Source of the DNA: Algibacter sp. L3A6
GTDB lineage: Bacteria > Bacteroidota > Bacteroidia > Flavobacteriales > Flavobacteriaceae
NCBI RefSeq assembly: GCF_009796825.1
Contig: NZ_CP047030.1
Location: 3,594,501-3,658,500 of the forward strand
Reading direction: 5' to 3'
DNA length: 64,000 bases
The notes under the pieces were generated by a model. The model was given only the letters and a program-made list of their open reading frames with translations. It ran no database searches and had not been told where the DNA came from. The stretch's first letter is position 1. Each line of letters opens with the position of its first letter. Below are positions 17,638 to 26,128 of the stretch, piece after piece. The position numbers and the translations under genes are program-made.

Positions 17638-18445
17638 ATTTTTATATCTTCTATATCAAACGCCAAAATCTTCTACTGCTGCAGAGCGTTATTTGTTAAT
17701 TTACACTATATGTGTTTTGGTTGTGGTTACAGCTCTAGTTGTTGTGTTTTTTGTGGTGTTTTTAAAACGAAAAAATAAATTGCTGTTAGATAAAGTTAAG
17801 CAGCAACAAGCTTTTGAAGAAGAAATAACACAGGCGCAAACAGAAACGCAGGAGCAAACCTTAAAGAACATTGGTTGGGAGTTGCACGATAATGTTGGGC
17901 AGTTGTTATCTTTTGCAAGTATGCAATTAAGTATTTTAAAAATGCAGGTCGATGCCGATGTGCGTGATAAATTTAAAGATACTACTGCTGCAATAAGTGA
18001 GAGTTTATCAGAGGTGCGAGCGCTTTCTAAAACTCTAAATAATGAGGTGGTTTTAAATATTGGTTTCGAGAAATCGATTTCTAATGAGTTAAACCGACTT
18101 AATAAACTAAAGTTCGCTTCCGCGGAATTAAAAGTTATTGGAGATAAGATTGAGTTTGAAGATAGAAAGCACGAAATTATTATATTTAGAATTCTTCAGG
18201 AGTTTTTATCTAATACCGTGAAATATTCTCAAGCCGAAAACTTAAATGTTATTTTAGAATACACCGATAAAAATTTAAAAATCACAGCTAAAGATGATGG
18301 TGTAGGCTTTAATATGGGTACCGCAGAGAAGGGCTCTGGCTTAATTAATATGCGTAGTCGTGCTAATTTAATTGGCGCCGCTTTTAGTTTAGAATCAAAA
18401 CCTGAGCATGGTGTAACCTTAATTTTAGATTACCCGTTGCTGTAA
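17630..18445 (+). CDS. Sensor histidine kinase of the NarL/LuxR partner type (HisKA_3)
   Basis: The product has 271 residues: one membrane segment (about 23-45), a short coiled-coil linker, a HisKA_3 dimerisation/phosphoacceptor domain with H86 in WELHDNVGQLL, and a HATPase_c domain with the N-box (EFLSNTVKYSQ), the G1 motif DDGVGF and the G2 motif GSGLINMRSRA. There is no extracytoplasmic sensor domain, so input probably comes from the co-encoded 7-TM proteins, the second of which overlaps its start by 8 bp. No response regulator follows: the next gene is a convergent aldehyde dehydrogenase. The cognate LuxR-type regulator must be elsewhere. Confidence 0.9.
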   Translation: MNKFLYLLYQTPKSSTAAERYLLIYTICVLVVVTALVVVFFVVFLKRKNKLLLDKVKQQQAFEEEITQAQTETQEQTLKNIGWELHDNVGQLLSFASMQLSILKMQVDADVRDKFKDTTAAISESLSEVRALSKTLNNEVVLNIGFEKSISNELNRLNKLKFASAELKVIGDKIEFEDRKHEIIIFRILQEFLSNTVKYSQAENLNVILEYTDKNLKITAKDDGVGFNMGTAEKGSGLINMRSRANLIGAAFSLESKPEHGVTLILDYPLL

Positions 18446-18472
18446 TGTTTCCCGTTTTATTTTCTTTTAATT

Positions 18473-19852
18473 TTATGTGAAGTATTTAAAAAATAACTTC
18501 AGCCATTTAAGTTTGCCCTGGTATGGCGCATAGCGCACCGGCGGATCTATCCAATTTTTACGATTTACAATGGCTTTATGGTGTGAAAATGTATCGAAAC
18601 CAAACTTACCATGGTAATTTCCCATGCCGCTAAAACCAACGCCTCCAAAGGGGAGTTTGTCGTTTCCGAAATGCATAAGCGTATCGTTTATTACGCCGCC
18701 ACCAAAACTAAATCTTTCAATTAAATCTTTGGAAAAGGCTTTATTGTTCGAGAATACGTAAAAGGCAAGTGGTTTTTCATATTGAGAAATTACAGATTCA
18801 ATATCTTGTTCGGTTTCAAAAGTAAGTATCGGTAAAATAGGTCCGAAAATTTCTTCTTGCATTACAGGGCTATTCAAATCGGGATTATCTAGTAGTGTAG
18901 GTGCTATGTAGCACGTGGTTTCATCTATTTCTCCACCAAAACTAATGGTTTCTTGGTTTAGCATATTTGCCAAACGCTGGGTGTTTTTCTGGTTTATAAT
19001 TCTAGGGAAATCCTCCGAAGCTTTAATATCGTTGCCGTAAGCTTGTTTTATTTCTTCAATTAAAGCCTTTGTAAAATCCGTTTTTATCTGTTTTTTAACT
19101 AAAATATAATCTGGTGCAATACAGGTTTGTCCAGCATTTAAAAGTTTGCCCCAAACCACGCGTTTGGCGGTAAGTTTCAAATCTACAGTATCATCTATAA
19201 TACATGGTGATTTTCCGCCTAATTCTAAAGTAACTGGTGTCAGGTGTTTTGCGGCGGCCTGGGCTATAATTTTTCCAACGGAAACACTTCCTGTAAAGAA
19301 AATATAATCCCAACGTTGGTTTAGTAAGGCTGTGGCAACATCTACGCCGCCTTCTATGCTAGTTACTAATCCCTCAGGAAATACATTTTTTACTATTTTG
19401 GAGATAAGTTTAGAGGTGTTTTCGGTGAGTTCGCTTGGTTTTAAAGCTACAGTATTACCTGCAGCAATGGCTAGAATTAGAGGCTCTAAAGCTAAAATAA
19501 ACGGGTAATTCCAGGGTGAAATAATTAAAACGCTACCGTAAGGTTCTTTGTAGATAAAGCTATGTGCTGGAAATAGGAGCAAACTGCTAGATACGCGTTG
19601 TGGTTTTGCCCATTTTTTTAGATTTTTAATCACCAAATTTAATTGAGACATCACCATGCTGTATTCACTTAGGTAAGTTTCAAATTCCGATTTTTTAAAG
19701 TCTAATTTTAGGGCGTTAAAAACCGCTTGCTCGTTAGCTTCTAATTCTTCTTTTAAAGCTTTTAATATTGAAATTCGAAACGCAACAGATTTTGTTTTTC
19801 CAGATTTAAAATACTTTTTTTGTTTGACGATAATTTCAGGAATAGCTTTCAA
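18473..19852 (-). CDS. NAD(P)-dependent aldehyde dehydrogenase (class 3 type)
   Basis: The 459-residue product has the ALDH active-site glutamate E210 in TLELGGKSPC and nucleophile cysteine C244 in NAGQTCIAPDYIL. The cofactor-binding segment FTGSVSVGK and the EEIFGPILPI motif are also present. The short length, lack of the long N-terminal extension and the C-terminal hydrophobic/basic tail place it with class 3/fatty-aldehyde dehydrogenases. It should oxidise medium or long-chain aldehydes to acids. It is convergent with the histidine kinase, with no strong hairpin between them. Confidence 0.92.
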   Translation of the reverse strand: MKAIPEIIVKQKKYFKSGKTKSVAFRISILKALKEELEANEQAVFNALKLDFKKSEFETYLSEYSMVMSQLNLVIKNLKKWAKPQRVSSSLLLFPAHSFIYKEPYGSVLIISPWNYPFILALEPLILAIAAGNTVALKPSELTENTSKLISKIVKNVFPEGLVTSIEGGVDVATALLNQRWDYIFFTGSVSVGKIIAQAAAKHLTPVTLELGGKSPCIIDDTVDLKLTAKRVVWGKLLNAGQTCIAPDYILVKKQIKTDFTKALIEEIKQAYGNDIKASEDFPRIINQKNTQRLANMLNQETISFGGEIDETTCYIAPTLLDNPDLNSPVMQEEIFGPILPILTFETEQDIESVISQYEKPLAFYVFSNNKAFSKDLIERFSFGGGVINDTLMHFGNDKLPFGGVGFSGMGNYHGKFGFDTFSHHKAIVNRKNWIDPPVRYAPYQGKLKWLKLFFKYFT

Positions 19853-19912
19853 ATGGCGAGAGGTTTTTAGTTGAAGTTAAAAGGTGTTTTTAAAAATGGT
19901 AACGTTTTGATT

Positions 19913-20614
19913 TTAAGCAGTGCATGCATCCCAAATTGGATCTTTAGGTAAAGGTGCTGTAATTTGAATAGGTTCTTTTTTTACAGGGTGAATAAAGCTT
20001 AAATGTCGTGCATGTAAATGGATGCTTGCGTCTTTATTACTTCTATCAAAACCGTATTTTAAATCGCCTTTTATTTGGCAACCAATAGTTGATAATTGCG
20101 AGCGTATTTGATGATGTCTGCCTGTTTCTAAATTGATTTCTAGCAGAATGTAACGGTCTAGTTTTTTTAGCGTTTTGTAATGAAGAATGGCTTTTTTGCT
20201 CTCATTCACTTCTTTATTATGCGCGTAAGATTTGTTATTTTTAGGGTTCTTTTTTAGCCAATGCGTAAGCGTGTCTGCGTTTTTCGGTGGCGCATTTTTC
20301 ACTACAGCCCAATAGGTTTTTTTAGCTTCCTTATCGGCAAAAAGCTTGTTTAACCGCGGTAGGGCTTTGCTGGTTTTGGAGAAGACAATAATTCCCGTAG
20401 TTGGCCTATCTAACCTATGGACAACGCCTAGATAGACGTTGCCTGGTTTGTTGTATTTTTGAGCAATATATTCTTTAACAACTTCGCTTAATGGTTTGTC
20501 GCCAGTTTTATCGCCTTGTACAATATCTCCCGCGCGTTTATTGACAATAATTATGTGGTTATCTTCAAAAATGACCTGAAGGTTGTCTTTATTTGATAGT
20601 ATTTTGGTAGACAT
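19913..20614 (-). CDS. RluA-family rRNA/tRNA pseudouridine synthase
   Basis: The product has 233 residues. The catalytic aspartate D69 lies in the family signature VHRLDRPTTGIIVFSKT, and the conserved LETGRHHQIRSQLSTIG segment follows. There is no N-terminal S4 RNA-binding domain, so it is the short form, like RluA/TruC rather than RluC/RluD. The target uridine (23S rRNA or tRNA) cannot be assigned. It lies in a leftward run with panB (59-bp gap). Confidence 0.92.
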   Translation of the reverse strand: MSTKILSNKDNLQVIFEDNHIIIVNKRAGDIVQGDKTGDKPLSEVVKEYIAQKYNKPGNVYLGVVHRLDRPTTGIIVFSKTSKALPRLNKLFADKEAKKTYWAVVKNAPPKNADTLTHWLKKNPKNNKSYAHNKEVNESKKAILHYKTLKKLDRYILLEINLETGRHHQIRSQLSTIGCQIKGDLKYGFDRSNKDASIHLHARHLSFIHPVKKEPIQITAPLPKDPIWDACTA

Positions 20615-20673
20615 TTATAAAATGTACGAGTTTATGCTTAGTGTTTTAGGTGATATTTTAATGAAGTGAATAT

Positions 20674-21492
20674 TTAGTATTGTTCGCTTTCATTTGGGAA
20701 ATCACTCGATTTTACGTCTTCTACGTATTGAGATAATGCGCCCGTCATGTCTTCATATAAATTTAAATAACGACGTAAAAATCTTGGGTGGAATTCATGC
20801 GTCATACCAATCATATCGTGTAAAACTAAAACTTGACCATCAACACCGTTTCCTGCGCCAATACCTATAATCGGAATGTTTACGCTTTCGGCAACTTTTT
20901 TAGCTAAAGCTGCAGGTATTTTTTCTAATACAATAGCAAAACAGCCTACTTTTTCCAGCATTTTTGCATCTTCGATTAAATCTTCAGCTTCTTTTTCTTC
21001 TTTAGCTCTAACGGTGTAAGTTCCGAATTTATAGATAGATTGTGGTGTTAAACCTAAGTGTCCCATTACTGGGATTCCTGCATTTAAAATACGTTTAATA
21101 GATTCTTTAATTTCACGGCCACCTTCTAGTTTTACTGAATGTGCACCACTTTCTTTCATAATTCTAATTGCAGAACGTAACGCTTCTTTTGGATCGCTTT
21201 GGTAGCTTCCGAAAGGTAAATCTACTACAACAAGTGCGCGATGTACGGCGCGAATTACAGATGATGCATGGTAAATCATTTGGTCTAAAGTAATTGGTAG
21301 CGTGGTTTCGTGACCTGCCATAACATTACTTGCGGAATCGCCTACTAAAATTACGTCTACACCAGCGCCATCTACAATTTTGGCCATAGTATAATCGTAA
21401 GCGGTTAGCATTGATATTTTTTCGCCATTGGCTTTCATGTCAATCAATGTTTTTACCGTAATTCTTTTGTATTCTTTTTTTGCTGTAGACAT
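20674..21492 (-). CDS. panB: 3-methyl-2-oxobutanoate hydroxymethyltransferase
   Basis: PanB catalyses the first committed step of pantothenate synthesis, adding a hydroxymethyl group from methylene-tetrahydrofolate to 2-oxoisovalerate. The 272-residue TIM-barrel protein shows the metal-binding VGDSASNVMAGHETTLPITL region, the VVVDLPFGSYQ strand, SVKLEGG, the GHLGLTPQS motif and IGIGAGNGVDGQVLVLHDMI near the end. Length and motifs are typical. No other pantothenate genes are adjacent. Confidence 0.96.
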   Translation of the reverse strand: MSTAKKEYKRITVKTLIDMKANGEKISMLTAYDYTMAKIVDGAGVDVILVGDSASNVMAGHETTLPITLDQMIYHASSVIRAVHRALVVVDLPFGSYQSDPKEALRSAIRIMKESGAHSVKLEGGREIKESIKRILNAGIPVMGHLGLTPQSIYKFGTYTVRAKEEKEAEDLIEDAKMLEKVGCFAIVLEKIPAALAKKVAESVNIPIIGIGAGNGVDGQVLVLHDMIGMTHEFHPRFLRRYLNLYEDMTGALSQYVEDVKSSDFPNESEQY

Positions 21493-21680
21493 TATATTTT
21501 GTGTTTTATTTTATTAATAGGATGTTTTGCGAAGGCGTATGCTTTTAAATTTTCAACAGAAATAATATATAGGAAACGCTTCGCTTTAGTGAATGCTGTT
21601 TAGTTTGGTGTTGGTTTGTAAAAATACTAAATAAGTTTTATCAAACTTAATGTTTACTTAAGTTCTTTAAAGGCGTATCG

Positions 21681-22340
21681 CTAGGCTTTCTTTTTACTGT
21701 AATATTCGTTAAGAACCGACTGTCGGCCTATGGTTTTGGTGATAATATCTTTTTCTAAATCCCAACCTCGTGCTGGCGAATATTGGCGTCCGTACCAAAT
21801 AATTTGTAAATGGAGGTCGTTCCAAAGTTCTTCTGGAAATAGACGTTTGGCATCTTTTTCGGTTTGTACTACGTTTTTTCCGTTGGTTAAATTCCAGCGA
21901 TACATTAATCTGTGAATGTGCGTATCTACAGGAAATGCAGGAATTCCAAAGGCTTGAGATAATACTACAGCAGCGGTTTTGTGGCCTACGGCTGGTAGTT
22001 CTTCTAAGGCTTCGTACGTTTTTGGGACTTCACCATTGTATTTATCGATTAATATTTGCGATAAACCGTGAATACCTTTGCTTTTCATAGGTGATAGACC
22101 AACGGGTTTTATAATCTCGCGGATATCTTCTACGGTAAGTTTAACCATATCATAAGGGTTGTCGGCTTGCTCAAATAATAGAGGTGTAATTTTATTGACA
22201 CGCACATCGGTACTTTGTGCAGACATTAACACGGCAATAAGTAGTGTGTACGGATCTTTATGGTCTAAAGGAATTGGTATTTCTGGGTAAAGTTTATAAA
22301 GTGTATTAATAACAAAGTTTACCTTTTCTTGTTTAGTCAT
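21681..22340 (-). CDS. nth: Endonuclease III-type DNA glycosylase/AP lyase lacking the Fe-S cluster
   Basis: Nth removes oxidised pyrimidines and cleaves the abasic site. The product is 219 residues from ATG 22340. Upstream in-frame codons would run into the divergent bcp gene and are not used. It has the helix-hairpin-helix ELPAVGHKTAAVV with catalytic lysine K121 and catalytic aspartate D139 in FPVDTHIHRL. Endonuclease III normally ends in a C-x6-C-x2-C-x5-C loop holding a [4Fe-4S] cluster. Here the equivalent region reads WYGRQYSPARGWDL and there is not one cysteine in the whole protein. The enzyme is therefore cluster-free, although the catalytic residues are intact. It is divergent from bcp by 37 bp. 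Confidence 0.92.
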   Translation of the reverse strand: MTKQEKVNFVINTLYKLYPEIPIPLDHKDPYTLLIAVLMSAQSTDVRVNKITPLLFEQADNPYDMVKLTVEDIREIIKPVGLSPMKSKGIHGLSQILIDKYNGEVPKTYEALEELPAVGHKTAAVVLSQAFGIPAFPVDTHIHRLMYRWNLTNGKNVVQTEKDAKRLFPEELWNDLHLQIIWYGRQYSPARGWDLEKDIITKTIGRQSVLNEYYSKKKA

Positions 22341-22346
22341 AAATTG

Positions 22347-22354
22347 TACTTTTG
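22347..22354 (+). promoter_or_regulatory. Candidate -7 element of bcp
   Basis: TACTTTTG matches TAnnTTTG and lies 23 bp before the bcp start. A TTG at 22329-22331, 15 bp further upstream, could be the -33 element. The site falls inside the 37-bp gap between the divergent nth and bcp genes. Confidence 0.5.
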
Positions 22355-22377
22355 TTTTAGAAACCAAAGTTAATACT

Positions 22378-22830
22378 ATGAACACATTAAAACAAGGTGA
22401 TGCCGTTCCTAATTTTTCGGCATTAGATGAACAAGGAAATACCATTTCGTTAAGCGATTATAAAGGGCAGAAGCTAGTCGTGTTTTTTTACCCAAAGGCA
22501 AGCACGCCAGGTTGTACGGTAGAAGCTTGTAATTTGAGAGATAATTATGAGGTTTTAAAAGAAAAAGGTTATGCTTTATTGGGTGTAAGTGCAGATTCTG
22601 CTAAACGCCAATCTAATTTTAAAAATAAACACGAATTTCCATTTCCGTTATTAGCTGATGAGGATAAAACGGTAATTAACGCTTTTGGTGTTTGGGGACC
22701 AAAAAAGTTTATGGGTCGCGTTTACGACGGTATCCATAGAATGACTTTTTTAATTGATGAAAATGGTGTTGTAGAGCGCGTAATTGAAAAAGTAAAAACT
22801 AAAGATCATGCAACTCAAATTTTAGAATAA
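22378..22830 (+). CDS. bcp: Thioredoxin-dependent peroxiredoxin (BCP/PrxQ type)
   Basis: The 150-residue enzyme reduces hydrogen peroxide and organic hydroperoxides with electrons from thioredoxin. The peroxidatic cysteine C46 and resolving cysteine C51 sit in PKASTPGCTVEACNLRD, the C-x4-C arrangement of PrxQ. Length is typical of the subfamily. It is the only gene between its promoter and a strong terminator, so it is probably monocistronic. It lies back to back with nth, another oxidative-damage gene. Confidence 0.95.
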   Translation: MNTLKQGDAVPNFSALDEQGNTISLSDYKGQKLVVFFYPKASTPGCTVEACNLRDNYEVLKEKGYALLGVSADSAKRQSNFKNKHEFPFPLLADEDKTVINAFGVWGPKKFMGRVYDGIHRMTFLIDENGVVERVIEKVKTKDHATQILE

Positions 22831-22850
22831 ACGCTAAAATTAGAAATAAA

Positions 22851-22885
22851 AAAAACGGCTATATTATTGAAATATAGCCGTTTTT
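22851..22885. terminator. Bidirectional intrinsic terminator after bcp
   Basis: A perfect 15-bp stem (22851-22865 with 22871-22885) built on CGGCTATATT/AATATAGCCG closes a 5-nt loop and is flanked by A- and T-runs. It serves bcp and the convergent gene at 22904. Confidence 0.93.
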
Positions 22886-22903
22886 GTGTTTTTATATAAA
22901 GTG

Positions 22904-24367
22904 TTACTTTCTTTTTCTGCTTAGTGTTAAAGGGCGTCTGGTGTAGCCAAATAATCGGTATTCTTTAATTAAATCTTCGGTGCCTTCTGGAACCATAGAT
23001 TCCCAACCTGGCTCTCCGTTTGCTATTTTATTTAAGATTTCTCTCGAGAAAATATTCATGATAGATTCATCGTAATCTTCAATATCAATAACTTTTCCGT
23101 TGTATTTAAAGAATTTGTAAAGCTCCTTCATTCGTGGATAAACTTTTAAGTTTTCACTTGTAATAAGTTCTCCCGTTGCAGGATCTTTCATTGGGTATAA
23201 GTAAACTTTTAAATCTTTAAAGAATAACTTTCCGAAGGCTTCTAAAATACCACCACTAATATGTCTGTAATATTTTTCATCGAAAATATCAACCAAATTG
23301 CTAACGCCCATAGCAAGACCCATTCTTGCTTTGGTATAGTTAGAGAAGTATTCTACAACCTTAAAGTATTCTTGGAAGTTAGATATCATAACCGATTGTC
23401 CAAGAGAACATAGTAAATCTGCACGATCTATAAAATCTTGTTCATCAATTTCACCTTCTGCTCTTAAATTAGATAGAGTAATTTCGAAAACTACAACCGT
23501 TTTATCTTCATCTACCTTGTTTTCTTTAATGAACATTTCGTATGATTTCTCATACATAGCCATATTCACTTTAGTTACTGGTCTAAAACTTCCGCGTAGC
23601 GCTAAAATGTTTTTCTTGTAGAATACACGAGCAGGAAGTACGTTTGTACCATCTGGTCCGAACATTACCGCATCGGTCATGCCGTTCTTTACAAGTTGTA
23701 AACTCATTAAGCGGTTGTCTATATTTTTAAATACAGGTCCCGAAAAGTTAATGGTGTCTATTTCTATTTGATCTTTATCAAGGTGATCGTATAAATAGCG
23801 TAATAATTTTTTAGGCTCGTTGTATTTGTAAAACGCGCCGTAAATTAAGTTAGTTCCTAGAACACCAAGCGTTTCTTGTTGTAAACGTGCATCGGTTTCT
23901 TTAAAACGGAGGTGTAAAATAATTTCGTTGTATTCGCCAGTGGCTTCAACTTGGTATTTAATACCTACCCAGCCATGACCTTTGAATTGCTTAGCAAAAT
24001 CAATAGTTGCTACGGTGTTAGCGTATGTGAAAAATATTTTATTCGGATTTTTTTCACGAGTTAAACGATTTTCCATGAGGTCCATTTCATGGGTAAGCAT
24101 TTTGCGTAAACGTGCTTCTGTTACGTAACGCCCATCGTCTTCAACACCGTAAATGGCATCACTAAAATCCTTATCGTAAGCGGACATTGCTTTAGCTATA
24201 GTACCTGAGGCACCACCAGCTCTAAAAAAATGACGACAAGTTTCTTGTCCTGCTCCAATTTCTGCAAATGTTCCGTAAATGTTTTCGTTTAAGTTAATCC
24301 GAAGAGCTTTAGATTTTAACGAGGGAATATCATTAAACTCTTTATCGCCTTTAATGGTAATATCCAT
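22904..24367 (-). CDS. Conserved cytoplasmic protein of unknown function (about 490 aa)
   Basis: The product has 487 residues with no signal peptide, membrane segment, TonB box or plug domain. Close relatives in flavobacteria are, as I recall, sometimes labelled TonB-dependent receptor or nicotinate mononucleotide adenylyltransferase; nothing in this sequence supports either. It is a soluble, evenly mixed alpha/beta sequence with notable glycine-rich segments (EIGAGQETCRHFFRAGGASG near residue 40, RMGLAMGVSNLVDIF near 345) and a basic C-terminus (TRRPLTLSRKRK). The family looks well conserved and single-copy in style, so an essential or core role is plausible. I assign no function. Confidence 0.8.
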   Translation of the reverse strand: MDITIKGDKEFNDIPSLKSKALRINLNENIYGTFAEIGAGQETCRHFFRAGGASGTIAKAMSAYDKDFSDAIYGVEDDGRYVTEARLRKMLTHEMDLMENRLTREKNPNKIFFTYANTVATIDFAKQFKGHGWVGIKYQVEATGEYNEIILHLRFKETDARLQQETLGVLGTNLIYGAFYKYNEPKKLLRYLYDHLDKDQIEIDTINFSGPVFKNIDNRLMSLQLVKNGMTDAVMFGPDGTNVLPARVFYKKNILALRGSFRPVTKVNMAMYEKSYEMFIKENKVDEDKTVVVFEITLSNLRAEGEIDEQDFIDRADLLCSLGQSVMISNFQEYFKVVEYFSNYTKARMGLAMGVSNLVDIFDEKYYRHISGGILEAFGKLFFKDLKVYLYPMKDPATGELITSENLKVYPRMKELYKFFKYNGKVIDIEDYDESIMNIFSREILNKIANGEPGWESMVPEGTEDLIKEYRLFGYTRRPLTLSRKRK

Positions 24368-24434
24368 ATATTATATAGGTTAGGTCCGTACTGACAAAGG
24401 TATTAAATAAGTATGCTAAACAAAAAAATAAGTT

Positions 24435-24442
24435 TATTTTTG
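24435..24442 (+). promoter_or_regulatory. Candidate -7 element of the MBL-fold hydrolase gene
   Basis: TATTTTTG matches TAnnTTTG and lies 17 bp before the TTG start at 24460, which implies a leader of only about 10 nt. No -33 element is obvious. Confidence 0.4.
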
Positions 24443-24459
24443 TTTCAAAATTCACACTT

Positions 24460-25221
24460 TTGAAAATCACTTTTCTCGGCACAGGCACATCGCAAGGTAT
24501 TCCAATAATAGGGAGTAAGCACCCGGTTTGTTTAAGTAACAATAAAAAAGACAAGCGTTTACGTGTTTCTGTTTTAGTAGAATGGGATGGGTTTACGTGT
24601 GTTGTAGATTGCGGGCCAGATTTTAGATATCAAATGCTAAGGTCGGGTTGTGAAAAAATTGATGCTATTGTGTTTACGCACGAACATTCTGACCATGTGA
24701 TGGGTTTTGATGATATTCGCCCTTTTTATTTTAGACAAGGCGATATTCCTATTTATGCGCATCAGCGGGTTTTAGATTCGCTGAAGCAACGTTTCGATTA
24801 TGTGTTTAAAACAGAAAACCGATATCCTGGCGCAGCGGCTGTTACGGTAAACGAAATTGAAAACAAGCCGTTTAGCCTTGGTGGTTTAGAGGTTATGCCT
24901 GTAAATGGAACGCATGGCGGTTTGCAAGTTTTTGGATTTAGGTTTAAAGATTTTGCGTACCTCACCGATATGAAGCGTGTGGAAGCTGTTGAAATTGAAA
25001 AAATTAAAAATGTAAAGATTTTAGTGGTGAATACGTTACGTATTGAACCGCATCACTCGCATTTTAACTTAGAGGAAGCTTTAGCGTTTATAGAAAAAGT
25101 AAATCCTGAAAAAGCATATTTAACGCATATTAGTCATTTATTAGGTTTTCACGACGAGGTTGAAAAAACGCTTCCTGAAAATGTGTTTTTGGCTTATGAT
25201 GAATTAGAATTAAATTTATAA
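24460..25221 (+). CDS. MBL-fold metallo-hydrolase (PhnP-like)
   Basis: The product has 253 residues. The metal-binding motif is THEHSDHVMG, giving H74, H76, D78 and H79, with further ligands in NGTHGG and THISHLLG. It opens with the characteristic TGTSQGIPIIG turn. This group resembles PhnP, a cyclic phosphate phosphodiesterase, and RNase Z relatives. The physiological substrate is unknown. The start is TTG at 24460, the only start codon before the first beta strand. A small membrane-anchored protein gene follows after 9 bp and is probably co-transcribed. Confidence 0.9.
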   Translation: MKITFLGTGTSQGIPIIGSKHPVCLSNNKKDKRLRVSVLVEWDGFTCVVDCGPDFRYQMLRSGCEKIDAIVFTHEHSDHVMGFDDIRPFYFRQGDIPIYAHQRVLDSLKQRFDYVFKTENRYPGAAAVTVNEIENKPFSLGGLEVMPVNGTHGGLQVFGFRFKDFAYLTDMKRVEAVEIEKIKNVKILVVNTLRIEPHHSHFNLEEALAFIEKVNPEKAYLTHISHLLGFHDEVEKTLPENVFLAYDELELNL

Positions 25222-25230
25222 AATTACCCC

Positions 25231-25731
25231 ATGACGAAAAAGATTTTCATGTATTTGTTTGTGTTTGCTATGTTGCTTATATTGTTTCAATACGTTAATG
25301 CGAAACGTGTTTTTGAGGATATGAATAATAAACTTGGCAAGCAAAAAGTGCAAGTTCAAAAGTATAAAGATTCCGTTTTGGTATTGAATACTGAAATTTC
25401 AAATTTGTCTTATTTTAATTTAGAACGCAATGAAGATGCTTTAAGTTATTTTGAGCGTGATGGATTTAACGTTGAAGAATTAATTCCGTTTATAAAAGAT
25501 GAGCTTTACGCTTTAAATGAAGTGAAAGGTGAGCATTCGTTGATTCCTTATGCGTCTAGCGAAGGGCGACGCATGCTGATTAATAAAGTGAAAATGCTAA
25601 ACCATAAATGGATTATCGCCGATTTCTCTGATGGTGAATTTTGGGGTGAGCTTTTTATAACGTATCGCGTTACTGAAGAAAAAGAACTCAAGTTTAATTT
25701 AGTGGAGTCTTTTTTATATCCATTGCCGTAG
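25231..25731 (+). CDS. Membrane-anchored hypothetical protein
   Basis: The product has 166 residues. An N-terminal hydrophobic segment (about 3-24) is followed by a short coiled coil (about 26-60, EDMNNKLGKQKVQVQKYKDS) and a globular domain ending FNLVESFLYPLP. It is probably anchored in the inner membrane and faces the periplasm. It follows the MBL-fold gene by 9 bp. I do not recognise a family. Confidence 0.75.
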   Translation: MTKKIFMYLFVFAMLLILFQYVNAKRVFEDMNNKLGKQKVQVQKYKDSVLVLNTEISNLSYFNLERNEDALSYFERDGFNVEELIPFIKDELYALNEVKGEHSLIPYASSEGRRMLINKVKMLNHKWIIADFSDGEFWGELFITYRVTEEKELKFNLVESFLYPLP

Positions 25732-25732
25732 A

Positions 25733-26101
25733 TTATTCTTCTCTGTAGGCAATTCCTTTTTGTTTTTTAGTTTCTCCAACGTACGAGTATTCATAAGTGT
25801 AAGATGAATCGGTAGTTGTTAGTATCTTTAAGTGAATATCTTTTTGTTCTGCCATATTTTTTGGGTTTATGGTTTTAAAGATTACCTCGCAGTCGTTGAT
25901 CCATCTTAATTGCGACGAATCTGTTTTGCTGTCATAGACTTCCACTTGTAGTGTTTCGCTGCGTTTAAATCTCGATTTGTAGATCACATCGTTAATAGTG
26001 ACTTCGCTATAGAATGCGCCTGTTTTAAAATCTTTGCATTCTCGAGCAGACTCATAACAGTTAAAAAGAAAAAGTGCAGGTAAAAGGTATAGAAATCTCA
26101 T
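25733..26101 (-). CDS. Small lipoprotein of unknown function
   Basis: The product has 122 residues and starts with a lipoprotein signal (MRFLYLLPALFLFNCYES), the acylated cysteine being C15. The mature part is a compact beta-rich domain containing two cysteines near the N-terminus and one later (INDCEVIF). Its stop codon is 1 bp from that of the convergent gene, leaving no room for a terminator. No family is recognised. Confidence 0.75.
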   Translation of the reverse strand: MRFLYLLPALFLFNCYESARECKDFKTGAFYSEVTINDVIYKSRFKRSETLQVEVYDSKTDSSQLRWINDCEVIFKTINPKNMAEQKDIHLKILTTTDSSYTYEYSYVGETKKQKGIAYREE

Positions 26102-26128
26102 AGGTATATCTTGAAATGCAAAATTACT

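Noticed and set aside
22341..22445. N-terminal extension of endonuclease III by 35 codons
   Set aside because: It overlaps the divergent bcp coding region and its promoter. The family starts at MTKQEKVNF (ATG 22340).
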